Under the pieces are notes generated by a model. It was not told the origin of the DNA. It saw nothing but the letters and a program-made list of their open reading frames with translations, and did not search any database. Below, piece after piece: positions 1 to 9,300 of a DNA stretch of 64,000 bases; position 1 is the stretch's first letter; each line of letters opens with the position of its first letter. Made by a program: the position numbers and the translations under genes. Origin of the DNA: Alphaproteobacteria bacterium. GTDB taxonomy: Bacteria; Myxococcota_A; UBA796; GCA-2862545. The stretch lies in contig JACKER010000028.1 in NCBI GenBank assembly GCA_020632925.1, forward strand, positions 1 through 64,000, in the 5' to 3' direction.

Positions 1-57
1 GCCGTAGTGCTCGAGCAGGTCCGGCTCAATCTCCTCCACCAGGAGGAACGGCGCCAT
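1..57 (-). CDS. Partial hypothetical protein (N-terminus only)
   Basis: The window opens inside a leftward gene with only 19 codons visible, from an ATG at 57 to the edge. They read MAPFLLVEEIEPDLLEHYG. The gene follows the small gene ending at 74 in the same direction, which fits the tightly packed leftward block up to 3046. The fragment is too short to assign a family, so it is supported only by the open frame and the context. Confidence 0.35.
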   Translation of the reverse strand, partial: MAPFLLVEEIEPDLLEHYG

Positions 58-73
58 CCAAACAAACTGGGTG

Positions 74-256
74 TCAGCGCGTCCTGTTTGCGTCCTCCTC
101 GTTCCAGATGGAGCAGGTGATCTCCTTCCCGAACTGCTCCTCCACCAACTTCCTGGCCTCGTCCAAGTTCCGAGCGCGGACGGTCACTCGCTGACCTGGC
201 TTCTCCGAGTCCTTCGTCCACACGATCGCCTGGTAGTCCCGAGTCATTTCAGTCAT
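74..256 (-). CDS. Small hypothetical protein (60 aa)
   Basis: A 60-residue protein starting MTEMTRDYQAIVWTKDSEKP. It has alternating hydrophobic and charged residues and a central helix with the pattern LDEARKLVEEQFG, suggesting a small soluble alpha/beta fold. No signal peptide is visible. I chose the ATG at 256 because the protein-like sequence begins there; an ATG at 313 would add 19 unconvincing residues taken from the end of the neighbouring frame. Function unknown. Confidence 0.5.
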   Translation of the reverse strand: MTEMTRDYQAIVWTKDSEKPGQRVTVRARNLDEARKLVEEQFGKEITCSIWNEEDANRTR

Positions 257-269
257 TGGGCTGGCTCCG

Positions 270-681
270 CTACTTGGGCGGGGGCAAACAGGCCCCGCTG
301 TTGCAGAATGCACCGATGGTCGTGCCCGGGCTCTCCGCCGCGCCGGCGATGGCTTCGGGGCTCATCGTGGATACGTCGTGGACCGTCACACCAGGAATGT
401 CGCCAGACTGACCTCGTGAACGGAGCGTGACCGTCGGGCTCGAGCGCCACCAGCGTCGCTCCCTCCTGTGACAGGCGCAGCATGGGCAGCACCTGGTCGA
501 TCTGCTCCGGAACACCACCCTGGACCTGCTGCCGCCATCCCCCGAACCGGTAGATCTCGGTCTGGTCGAGCCCGTCCTTGCGGACCTCCTTCACCAATTG
601 GTCGTCCACGTCGCAATGGTAGGTCTCCCAGTGGTTCGCCGACCGCTGGACGCGACACAGCCTCCCCGCCCCGAGTCTCAT
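270..681 (-). pseudogene. Hypothetical protein, frame broken by a single-base shift
   Basis: Protein-like sequence runs in one frame from the ATG at 681 (MRLGAGRLCRVQRSANHWET) to about 415. It then continues in a second frame (SGDIPGVTVHDVSTMSPEAI) to a stop at 270. Neither frame alone makes a sensible protein, so a one-base indel near 405-425 is inferred. The start shares one base with the upstream stop (TGATG), consistent with coupling to the lipoprotein gene at 681-1076. The break may be real decay or a sequence error. Function not recognised. Confidence 0.45.
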
Positions 682-1076
682 CAAAGGTGTCCACAGACCC
701 ATGGGGTCGGCGGGTCCTCACGCCACATCCGCCGCAGGCAGGTCTTGGTCCGCTCGTCCGGCACGACACCCCGCTCGCCGTCGACCATCACCAGGCCATT
801 CCAGTCGAACACCCGACCCTCGGGTCCGACCCTGATCTCGGACGCCTCCACCTTGGACTCCAGCGACAGCATCAGGTGCGCGGCCACGAAGTACTCCTCG
901 GTGTCCAGCAGGCAGAACAGCTCCTGGCGGTTCAGGTCGGACCGCAGGTATCGGTTGGGGACGGGCCGGTACCGGTTCGCATCCTCGTCGTAGGTCCACT
1001 CGGCGACGACCGGACTCCGGACGAGATCACCACACGGCGACTCCGACGCGCAAGACACGGCGAGCGCCAGGATCAT
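681..1076 (-). CDS. Predicted short-leader lipoprotein, paralogue A
   Basis: A 131-residue protein starting MILALAVSCASESP. Eight residues precede a lipobox-like cysteine, which suggests lipidation with a very short leader and no basic residue. The C-terminal half shares a pattern with the neighbour at 1073-1495: YLRSDLNRQELFCLLDTEEY, VFDWNGLVMVDG and VPDERTKTCLRRMWREDPP. The two therefore look like a tandem duplication. The start is fixed by an ATGA overlap with the upstream stop. The family is not recognised; the conserved RxDL-x-RxEL-CLLDT core may mark a small secreted domain. Confidence 0.6.
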   Translation of the reverse strand: MILALAVSCASESPCGDLVRSPVVAEWTYDEDANRYRPVPNRYLRSDLNRQELFCLLDTEEYFVAAHLMLSLESKVEASEIRVGPEGRVFDWNGLVMVDGERGVVPDERTKTCLRRMWREDPPTPWVCGHL

Positions 1077-1495
1077 GGCGTCGTCCCCACGACTTCCTGC
1101 CAACAACGCCACGGAGCCGGCGGCTCCTCTCGCCAGGCGCGACGCAGACAGGGCTTGCTGCGCTCGTCCGGAACGAAGCCGCTCCGACCATCGAGGACGG
1201 CGAGACCATACCAGTCGAACACCACCCCCTGCGGTGAATCGAAGCGCTCCTGGATCCCCCCCGTCTCGCCGAGGGACTCGGTCAGCATCACGTGCGCCCC
1301 CACCCAGTACTCGTCCGTGTCGAGCAGACAGAGGAGCTCCTCCCGCGTCAGATCGCTCCGGTAGTACTTCGTGGTATCGGGGCCATAGACATCGGTGTAC
1401 GAGAAGTACGACCAGTCGACGATGTCCGTGCTGCGCAACAGGCCGTCGCAGGTCGTGGGACGGTGGCAGGAGGTCAGTAGGAGGAACGGGATCAC
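1073..1495 (-). CDS. Predicted short-leader lipoprotein, paralogue B
   Basis: A 140-residue protein with a GTG start at 1495, beginning (M)IPFLLLTSCHRP, so Cys10 is the candidate lipidated residue. It aligns along most of its length with the product of 681-1076: YRSDLTREELLCLLDTDEYW, VFDWYGLAVLDG and VPDERSKPCLRRAWREEPP. It probably heads a small leftward operon with its paralogue and the broken gene at 270-681. The function is unknown; an envelope location is inferred from the leader. Confidence 0.6.
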   Translation of the reverse strand: MIPFLLLTSCHRPTTCDGLLRSTDIVDWSYFSYTDVYGPDTTKYYRSDLTREELLCLLDTDEYWVGAHVMLTESLGETGGIQERFDSPQGVVFDWYGLAVLDGRSGFVPDERSKPCLRRAWREEPPAPWRCWQEVVGTTP

Positions 1496-1517
1496 GGACC
1501 GAGTGTAGCCGACTGTT

Positions 1518-2513
1518 TCAATCAGGACACCCGTTCGCGAATGCCGAGAGGTAGGAGCTCAGGAGCGTCTGCACATCCGTGAACGACCGAGGGTCGTTGC
1601 GCGCCAGCTCGGACTCGGCGGTGGCCAACACGATCTGGATCTCCTCCGTCGCCGCAACGTCCAACGCGCATCGCTCGAGGGCTTCGCGGAGGGTGTCGAT
1701 CGCAGCGCGGACCTGGTCGGCCCCCACGACGAGCGCCCACGTGTCCTGCAGATCGTCGGCCTCGGCGTCCAGCTCCGCGGCATCGTCGGGAAGCCCCTCG
1801 CTTCGTGCGAGGTCGGCGGCCGCCCGCAGCGCTTGCACAGCCAGCTGGGCCTGCGTCGCCGCCCTCCGCCCGAGCCCCTGATCATAGACCTCGTGCTGGC
1901 CATCGCTCAGGTAGGAGGGGTGCTGGAAGTGGGCCAGAGCCCGCGCCATCGCTCCGTACAGCGCAGCCAGGTCCCGCCACCCATCGAGGCGGACGTCGAC
2001 GTCTTCGTCGGCGTCCTCGGCCACGGCCCGCAACGCCTCGGCCGCCCGCATCAGCGCGTCGGACTTGCTCCTCAACGTGGCCGAGAGCTTCGCATCCTCG
2101 GCGGCGCGGTCCAACCCATCGACATCCAGGCCGGTGACCGAGATGGCATCGAAGTCGGCGCGGAGGTGTCGGGCCGAAGCGAGCGCGCTCCGGGCGGCTA
2201 CCGGCGGCTCGACCGGCGCCTCCGAGGGCAGCACCGTCAGCAGCGTCGCGGCGGCAGCGAGGACCAGCGCGAGCCCGATCGCCCACCGCTCGAGCGGGCG
2301 TCGGGGTGCCGCTCGAACCGCCGCGGCCCACTGGGCGTCGAGGTCGCCGCCGCTCACGAAGCCGTCGACGTGATCCGCAAGGACCGTCTCGGCCTGGCGC
2401 ACCCGGTCGGCCAGCGCTGCACACGTCGCGCACCCACGAAGGTGCGGGTCGAGGTCAGCGAACGCCGCGGCGTCGACCGTCATGAGCAGCTCGCGCACGT
2501 CGTCGCAGGTCAT
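1518..2513 (-). CDS. Anti-sigma factor with zinc-finger N-terminus
   Basis: A 331-residue protein. Near the N-terminus it carries HLRGCATCAAL, the H-x3-C-x2-C zinc-binding core of anti-sigma (zf-HC2) domains. A single membrane segment (WAIGLALVLAAAATLLTVLP, about residues 90-110) precedes a largely helical periplasmic part. The ATG overlaps the stop of the sigma-factor gene by four bases, so the pair is translated as a unit. The expected role is to hold the cognate ECF sigma at the inner membrane until an envelope signal arrives. The periplasmic part matches no sensor domain I recognise. Confidence 0.8.
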   Translation of the reverse strand: MTCDDVRELLMTVDAAAFADLDPHLRGCATCAALADRVRQAETVLADHVDGFVSGGDLDAQWAAAVRAAPRRPLERWAIGLALVLAAAATLLTVLPSEAPVEPPVAARSALASARHLRADFDAISVTGLDVDGLDRAAEDAKLSATLRSKSDALMRAAEALRAVAEDADEDVDVRLDGWRDLAALYGAMARALAHFQHPSYLSDGQHEVYDQGLGRRAATQAQLAVQALRAAADLARSEGLPDDAAELDAEADDLQDTWALVVGADQVRAAIDTLREALERCALDVAATEEIQIVLATAESELARNDPRSFTDVQTLLSSYLSAFANGCPD

Positions 2514-3046
2514 GCTTCCCTCAAGAGCGGCAGGATGTCGGCGCCGTCCAGCAACACTGCGCGGATGGCGCGTCGGGCCTGGAACAGCTGTCCGCGAACC
2601 GCGCCATCGGTGAGCCCGAGCTCCGCGGCGACCTCGGACGCAGGGCGGTGCTGGACGTCGACCAGGTCGAGGATCTCGCGCTGCCTCGGGGACAGCTCGG
2701 CGAACGCTGCGCGCACCCGGTGGGCGGCCGAGGCAAGGTCCAGGTCTCTGTCGGGGTCGGAGGAGGGCACAGGCTCGTGCGGAACCGGCCGGGGGCGTGG
2801 ATGCTGGCTCCTGCAGGCATTGACCACGAGCGTCCTGAGCCACGGGCCGAAGGGACGATCGGGGTCGTAGCGCCCCACGAAACGGACCAGACGGACAAGT
2901 GCGTCCTGGACGGCATCCTCGGCGGTCTGTGGATCGCCGCAGGTGACCAGCGCCCAGCGCCGCATCTGCGGGTACCAGACCTGCACCACCCGGCGCAGAG
3001 CCGTCCGGTCGCCGCGAGCGGCCCTGCGGAGGTCGTCGTCGTCCAT
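2510..3046 (-). CDS. ECF-type RNA polymerase sigma factor
   Basis: A 178-residue protein with the two-domain layout of extracytoplasmic-function sigma factors. Region 2 (about residues 20-90) includes AEDAVQDALVRLVRFVGRYD. Region 4 (about 115-165) includes LSPRQREILDLVDVQHRPAS followed by a helix-turn-helix. It is the first gene of a leftward pair with its anti-sigma factor. It probably drives an envelope-related regulon and may autoregulate. The targets cannot be read from the sequence. Confidence 0.9.
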   Translation of the reverse strand: MDDDDLRRAARGDRTALRRVVQVWYPQMRRWALVTCGDPQTAEDAVQDALVRLVRFVGRYDPDRPFGPWLRTLVVNACRSQHPRPRPVPHEPVPSSDPDRDLDLASAAHRVRAAFAELSPRQREILDLVDVQHRPASEVAAELGLTDGAVRGQLFQARRAIRAVLLDGADILPLLREA

Positions 3047-3144
3047 GTCCCCAGTTACCGCCGCTCGATGGGCTTCGTTTGGATCCTGGGACCGGGTGCG
3101 TGACGTTTCGTGACGCGAAGGACGTGGACGACGGACGCCGCCAA

Positions 3145-3166
3145 CGTAAGTGAGCGCTCACTTACG
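3145..3166. promoter_or_regulatory. 22-bp perfect palindrome, probable TetR operator
   Basis: The core GTAAGTGAGCGCTCACTTAC (3146-3165) is its own reverse complement, and the flanking C and G extend it to 22 bp. It ends 11 bases before the ATG of the TetR gene, exactly where an autoregulated TetR repressor would bind. The regulator and the three efflux genes follow as one overlapping transcript, so this site probably controls all four. Confidence 0.75.
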
Positions 3167-3177
3167 AAGGTGAACCG

Positions 3178-3762
3178 ATGGCCCGTCCGCGCCAGGTGTC
3201 GGACGACGAGATCCTCGAGGTCGCGAGGGAGTGCTTCCTGACGCACGGTCCCGGCGTCTCCACGACCGTGATCGCCGAGCAGCTCGGCGTGTCGCAGGCG
3301 GCGCTCTTCAAGCGCTTCCACACCAAGCAGGACCTGCTGATCGCCGCGCTCTCGCCGCCGGCCGAGCCCGCCTGGCTGCCGCTCGTGCACCCCGGACCCG
3401 ACGACCGTCCGCTGCGCGACCAGCTCCTCGAGATCGCGAGCGCGATGCACCGGTTCTTCCTCGGTATGACGCCCTGCATCGCCACCCTCCAGGCCTCGGG
3501 GCTCGACATGCGCGCCCTGATGTCGCGGTACGATGTGCCGCCGCCGATCCGAGCCCAGCGCGCGCTGACGGCCTGGTTCGCGCGGGCGGTGGACCGGGGG
3601 ATCGCGCACACGGCCGACCCCGCGGCGGTGGCGTCGATGCTCATCGGCGCGCTGCATGGGCGACACTTCATGGCCCAGGTGGGAGGCGCGACCGGCGACG
3701 ACGAGGCCTACGTCGACGCGGTGGTGACGACGCTGTGCGACGGGCTCGAGGTGACGCCGTGA
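3178..3762 (+). CDS. TetR-family regulator of the RND efflux operon
   Basis: A 194-residue protein. The N-terminal helix-turn-helix (about residues 8-50) has the TetR pattern, with the recognition part reading EQLGVSQAALFKRFHTKQDL. The C-terminal helical domain would bind a ligand. It is the first gene of an operon: its stop overlaps the GTG of the outer-membrane channel gene by four bases. With the palindrome just upstream, the simplest model is a ligand-released repressor of an efflux pump that also controls itself. Confidence 0.88.
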   Translation: MARPRQVSDDEILEVARECFLTHGPGVSTTVIAEQLGVSQAALFKRFHTKQDLLIAALSPPAEPAWLPLVHPGPDDRPLRDQLLEIASAMHRFFLGMTPCIATLQASGLDMRALMSRYDVPPPIRAQRALTAWFARAVDRGIAHTADPAAVASMLIGALHGRHFMAQVGGATGDDEAYVDAVVTTLCDGLEVTP

Positions 3763-5147
3763 TCCTCGCTCTGCTCGCGCTCACCGCACCCGCCGCCGTC
3801 CCCGAGCCCCTCGGCCCCGAGGACATCGCGTTCGACGACCTGTCCGAGGGCGCACCGCTCGCCGGTCCCTGGTGGACCACGTTCGGCGACCCCGCGCTGG
3901 ACGCGCTGATCGACGAGGCGCTCTCCTCGAACCACGACCTCGCCAGCGCCCGCGAGCGGGTCCGGCAGGCCGAGGCCCTGTCGCTGCAGGCCGCGGCGCG
4001 CCTGTCGCCCACCGCCAGCTTCGACGTGACCGCGAGCGGGCAGCCCGCGAAGACCGCCTTCCGGTGCGCCGTGGGGCCGATCGACCCGGCCCAGCTCACG
4101 AACGCCGACACCGCGTCGGGGCTGTGCTGGACGGGCTCCGCGCAGCTCGTCGCCGCCTGGCCCGTGGACTGGACCGGGCGCCAGTGGTTCCAATCCGAGG
4201 CCGCCCGCCACGACCTGCGCGCGAGCCGCGCCGACGCCGACCAGGCCGCGCTCCTGCTCTCGACGACGGTGGCCGAGGCCTGGCTCGACGTGGTCGCCGC
4301 CGACCAGCGGTTGCTGCGGCTGGGGGAGCAGCTCGAGGCCCAGAGTGCGTTGCTCGAGGTCCTCGAGCTCCGCTACGGCCAGGGCGGGACCGGCGGGGTC
4401 GAGGTGCTCCAGCAGCGCCAGGCGGTCTCCGCCACCCGCGCCACCCTGCCCGTCGCGCGCTCGCTGCGGCGGACGCGGGCCCAGGCGCTGGCGGTGCTGC
4501 TCGGGCGCGACCCGGCCCAGGTCCCCGAGATCGCCGCCGAGCTGCCGGAGCCGAGCCCCACGCCCGACGCCGGCTCGGCCGAGGAGCTCGTCGAGCGCAG
4601 GCCCGACCTCCGCGCCGCCCGGGAGCGCCTGGAGGCCGCCGACGCGCGCCACACCAGCGCCACGTTGGCGCTCCTCCCCTCGCTGCGGCTCAACGCCGCC
4701 GCCGGCTGGCAGTACGCCGTGGGCACGGAGCTGACGACCATCGACGTGTGGTCGATCGGGGGCGCGGTCTCGGTGCCGCTGTTCAACGGCGGGCTGCTGC
4801 ACGGCCAGGTCAAGCAGGCCTCGGGTGCGGAGGCCGCCGCGGTCCACGCGTTCGACCAGGCCCTGCTCGGCGCCTCGCGCGACGTGCGTGCCGCGCTCGT
4901 GCTCGAGGAGGAGCGCGACCAGCAGCTCGCCGCCACCCGCGACCAGGTCGAGGCCGCGCGGCTCGCCTGGGACAGCTCGCGCGACCGCTTCCTCGAGGGC
5001 CTCGAGCCCTACCTCACCGTCCTCGTCGCCCAGAACGCGGTGCAGGCCGCCGAGCTCCAGCTCGTGCAGGCGCACCGCGACCGCCTGGGCGCCCGTGTCC
5101 AGCTGCATTCGGCCCTCGGCGGCCCGCTCGTCGGAGTCTCCCCATGA
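3759..5147 (+). CDS. Outer-membrane efflux channel (TolC/OprM type)
   Basis: A 462-residue protein with two outer-membrane-factor repeats. Typical features are PWWTTFGDPALDALIDEAL near the N-terminus, long helical stretches such as RERVRQAEALSLQAAARLSP, and FNGGLLHGQVKQASG in the second half. The leader MILALLALTAPAA is only about 13 residues and has no basic residue; no lipobox cysteine is seen. The GTG start overlaps the tetR stop and the stop overlaps the adaptor ATG. It should form the exit duct of a tripartite pump with the next two products. Confidence 0.85.
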   Translation: MILALLALTAPAAVPEPLGPEDIAFDDLSEGAPLAGPWWTTFGDPALDALIDEALSSNHDLASARERVRQAEALSLQAAARLSPTASFDVTASGQPAKTAFRCAVGPIDPAQLTNADTASGLCWTGSAQLVAAWPVDWTGRQWFQSEAARHDLRASRADADQAALLLSTTVAEAWLDVVAADQRLLRLGEQLEAQSALLEVLELRYGQGGTGGVEVLQQRQAVSATRATLPVARSLRRTRAQALAVLLGRDPAQVPEIAAELPEPSPTPDAGSAEELVERRPDLRAARERLEAADARHTSATLALLPSLRLNAAAGWQYAVGTELTTIDVWSIGGAVSVPLFNGGLLHGQVKQASGAEAAAVHAFDQALLGASRDVRAALVLEEERDQQLAATRDQVEAARLAWDSSRDRFLEGLEPYLTVLVAQNAVQAAELQLVQAHRDRLGARVQLHSALGGPLVGVSP

Positions 5148-6319
5148 AGTGGTTCCTCACCCGTGTCGTGCTGCCCGGCGGCATCGTGCTCGTCGCGGTC
5201 GCCTGCGCCGGCGCGATGATCCTGATGCGCCCGTCCGCCGAGCGCCACGCCCCACCGCCCAAGGTGGCCCGCGTCGAGGTCCAGCGGGTCGACGCCCGCG
5301 CCCGCATCGCCCACCTCGAGGCCACCGGCACCGTCCAGGCCGCGCAGGAGATCGTGCTGACGCCCGAGATCTCCGGAAAGGTCGTGTGGCAGTCGGACCA
5401 GCTCGTGCCCGGCGGCCGCGTGGCCAAGGGCGACCCGCTCGTGCGCATCGACAGCCGGGACTACGCCCTGCGCGTCGAGCAGGCCGAGGCCAGCGTGAAG
5501 CAGGCGGAGCTCGAGCTCGAGCTCGAGAAGGGCCGCCAGCGGGTCGCCTCGAAGGAGTGGGAGCTGCTCGGCGACGGACGCGCCCCGGAGGAGGCGCCGC
5601 TCGCGCTGCGCAAGCCCCAGCTCGCGACGGTCGAGCAGACGGTGAGCGGCGCGCGGGCGACGGCCCAGCAGGCCCGGCTGAACCTCGAGCGCACCAGCCT
5701 CCGCGCCCCGTTCGACGCGCTCGTGGTCGAGGAGGGCGTGGATCTGGGGCAGGTCGTGTCCCCCGGGACGCGGGTGGCGCGGCTGGTGGGGTCGGAGACG
5801 ATGCGGGTGCTCGTCAGCGTGCCGGTCGAGCGGCTCCCGGCGGTGGTCCTGCCCCGCGACGGGCAGCCCGGCTCCGCGGCCACGGTCGTCCAGCGGCTCG
5901 GCGAGGAGGGCTCGGTCGAGCGGACGGGGCACGTCGTGCAGCTCCTGGCCGAGCTCGACCCGCAGACCCGGACCGCGCGCCTGCTGGTGGAGGTCGAGGA
6001 CCCGCTCGGTGAGGATGGCGGCATCCCGCTGTTGCCCGGGGCCTACGTCGACGTGTCCATCGAGGGCCGGGAGCTGCGCGACACCGTCGCCGTCCCCCGT
6101 GACGCGCTCTACGACGGGAGCACCGTGTGGACGGTGGAGGACGGCCACCTCGCGCGCCACGAGGTCGACATCGGCTGGCGCGACACCGACGACGTCGTGC
6201 TCCTCGGCGGCCTGAACGCCGGCGCGGCGGTCGTGACGAGCCCGCTGTCGCTGCCGGTCGACGGCATGCCGGTGGAGGTGGTGGCCGAGGTGGCGGCGGC
6301 CGACGGGAGCGAGCCATGA
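5144..6319 (+). CDS. RND efflux periplasmic adaptor (membrane fusion protein)
   Basis: A 391-residue protein. A membrane anchor (about residues 8-28) is followed by half of a lipoyl domain (EISGKVVWQSDQLVPGGRVA), a coiled-coil hairpin (about 100-185), the second lipoyl half (RAPFDALVVEEGVDLGQVVS) and beta-barrel and membrane-proximal domains. This is the standard HlyD/AcrA-like order. It overlaps its neighbours on both sides by four bases, so the stoichiometry with the channel and pump is probably set by coupled translation. Confidence 0.88.
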   Translation: MKWFLTRVVLPGGIVLVAVACAGAMILMRPSAERHAPPPKVARVEVQRVDARARIAHLEATGTVQAAQEIVLTPEISGKVVWQSDQLVPGGRVAKGDPLVRIDSRDYALRVEQAEASVKQAELELELEKGRQRVASKEWELLGDGRAPEEAPLALRKPQLATVEQTVSGARATAQQARLNLERTSLRAPFDALVVEEGVDLGQVVSPGTRVARLVGSETMRVLVSVPVERLPAVVLPRDGQPGSAATVVQRLGEEGSVERTGHVVQLLAELDPQTRTARLLVEVEDPLGEDGGIPLLPGAYVDVSIEGRELRDTVAVPRDALYDGSTVWTVEDGHLARHEVDIGWRDTDDVVLLGGLNAGAAVVTSPLSLPVDGMPVEVVAEVAAADGSEP

Positions 6320-9300
6320 GCTCCGGACGGCACGGAGGTCACGATCCCGAGGTCTGGGAAAGCCCAGACGACCCGAAGGTGGTCGGACGCGAAGCGGACG
6401 TGCCGCCGAAGGTGTCGCGCGACGCAGTCGGAGCGCCGAGGGCGGGGGGAGGCGGAGGGGGGCAGAGCCCCCCTGAGCGCAGAAGCGAAGGGGCGATCGC
6501 GTGGATGGCTCGCAACCCGGTAGCGGCCAACCTCATGATGGCGGTGTTGTTGCTCGGGGGCATCCTCGGGCTGTTCACGACGAAGCAGGAGGTCTTCCCG
6601 ACGTTCAACCTCGACATCGTCACGGTGACCGTGCCCTACCCCGGTGCCGGTCCCGAGGAGGTCGAGCAGGGCATCCTGCTGGCCGTCGAGGAGGAGATGA
6701 CGGGGATCGAAGGCGTGAAGCGCGTGACCGGCACCGCCGCCGAGGGCTTCGGCATGGCGCGCGCGGAGCTCATCGTCGGGGCGGACGCGGACCGTGTGCT
6801 TGCGGACATCAAGACGGCGGTGGACCGCATCACCTCGTTCCCCGAGGAGGCCGAGGAGCCCTCGGTCACGCTGCTCACGCGACGCCAGATGGTCGTGTCG
6901 CTCGTGGTCAGCGGCGACCAGGACCTCCGCACGCTGCACGAGATCGCGGAGCGCGTCCGGGAGCGCCTCGTCGCCCACCCCGACGTGACGCAGGCCGACC
7001 TGCAGGGCGTGCCCCCCCTCGAGATCGCCGTCGAGATCCCCCAGGAGCAGCTCGAGTCCTACGGGCTGACGCCGGAGATGGTCGCGGCCCAGATCCGCGG
7101 CGCCTCGGTCGAGCTGCCCGCCGGCATGCTCAAGACGGGGGCCGGCGAGGTGCTCGTCCGGCTGTCGGACCGGCGTCGGACCGGGGCGGAGATCGAGGAC
7201 ATCGTGCTCCGCGGCACCCAGGCCGGCGGCGAGGTGCGCCTCGGCGACATCGCGAAGGTGACCGATGGCTACGAGGACATCGACCTGTACGCCTACTACG
7301 ACGGCAAGCCCGCCGTCCGCGTCGTGGCCTACCGCATCGGCGACGAGTCCCCCGCGGGCGTGAGCGGCGCCGTCCACGACGTGATGAACGACATGCGCGG
7401 CGAGCTGCCCGCGAACGTGACCCTGTCGGTGTGGGACGACGACAGCGAGATGCTCGCCTCCCGCATCGACCTGCTCCTGCGCAACGCGCGCATGGGGCTG
7501 GTGCTCGTGCTCCTCGTGCTCGCGCTCTTCCTCGACCTGCGCCTCGCGTTCTGGGTCGCGTTCGGCATCCCGATCTCGGTGATGGGCGCGTTCGCGTTGA
7601 TGCCCTCGCTCGACATCTCCGTGAACATGATCTCGCTGTTCGCCTTCATCGTGACGCTCGGCATCGTCGTCGACGACGCGATCGTGGTCGGGGAGAACAT
7701 CTACGAGAAGGAGCAGCAGGGCGTCCCGCGCCTGCGAGCGGCCGTGGAGGGCGCCCGGGAGATGGTCGTGCCCGTCGGCTTCTCCATCCTCACCACGATG
7801 GTCGCCTTCGCGCCGCTGCTCATGGTCCCGGGCGTGATGGGCAAGATCTTCCGCATCCTGCCGATGCTCGTCATCACGGTCCTCACGATCAGCTGGGTCG
7901 AGAGCTTCCTGGTCCTGCCCTCGCACCTCGGCCACGAGGACGGCTGGATCCGGCGGCTGGCGCCCCCGCCGCTGTTGTGGATCTACGACGGCTGGGAGCG
8001 GATCCGGGTCCCCGTGGCGAACGGGCTCTCGTGGTTCGGGAACAACGTCTATCGGCCGCTGGTCGAGCGCGCGGTCGCGCTGCGCTACGCGACGATGGCG
8101 GCGGGCGTCGCCATGTTCGTGCTCACGATCGGCGTGCTGGCGTCGGGCTTCCTGCCGTTCAGCTTCTTCCCGAAGCTCGAGGGCGACGTGGTCACCGCCT
8201 CCGCCCGCCTGCCCTACGGTGTGCCGGTGGAGCGCACGATCGAGGTGAAGGAGGCGCTCGAGCGCTCCCTGCGCCAGACGATCGCGGAGAGCGGCGGCGA
8301 GGCGATCACGCGCGGCACGTACACGACCGTGGGCCAGGGTCCGACGTCGGGCGGTCCGCGCGGAGGCACCGCCGAGACCGGCGGCAACCTGGTGACGGTC
8401 GAGGTCCAGCTCGTGTCGATCGAGGAGCGGGAGGTCACGAGCCAGCAGTTCGCCAAGACCTGGTCCGACGCGACCCCGCCCCTCGCGGGCCTCGACTCGC
8501 TCTCGTTCTCGGGCAGCAACGGCCCGGGCGCGGGTGCGGCGGTCGACGTGCAGCTCGCTCACAGCGACATCGACGTGCTCGCGAAGGCGAGCGGCGAGAT
8601 GCTCGAGGCGCTCCAGGGCTACGCGACGCTCACGAACCACGAGAACACCTTCGCGTCCGGCAAGCCCCAGCTCGACTTCCACCTCCTGCCGGCGGGGCGC
8701 GGGCTCGGGCTGACGGCGGGTGACGTGGCGCGGCAGCTCCGCAGCTCGTTCTACGGCACCGAGGCCCTCCGCGAGCAGCGCGGTCGCAACGAGCTCAAGG
8801 TCATGGTGCGACTGCCGCGCGGGCAGCGGGCGAGCGAGTACGACATCGAGCGCTTCCGGGTCCGCACGCCCGCTGGCGCGGTGGTGCCGCTCTCGCACGT
8901 GGCCAGCTTCGAGCGTGGTCGCGCGCCGACGGTGATCAGCCGGGAGGACGGACGGCGCGTGGTGGACGTGAAGGCCGAGCTGCAGCCCGGCATCAAGTCC
9001 GCCCAGGACGTGCTGAGCTCGCTCGAGGCCGACGTGTTCCCCACGTTCCGCGAGCGCTACCCGCAGCTCCGCATCGAGCTCGCCGGCCAGCAGCGGGAGC
9101 AGGGCGAGGCCTTCGCGAGCCTCGGAAAGAACGCGCTGCTCGCGATGGCGGTGATGTTCGCGCTCATCGCGGTCCCCTTCCGCAGCTACGTCCAGCCGAT
9201 CATCGTCATGGCGGCGATCCCGCTCGGGCTCACGGGCGCGGTCCTCGGCCACCTGGCGATGGGCTACGAGATGTCCATCATCAGCATGTTCGGCGTCATC

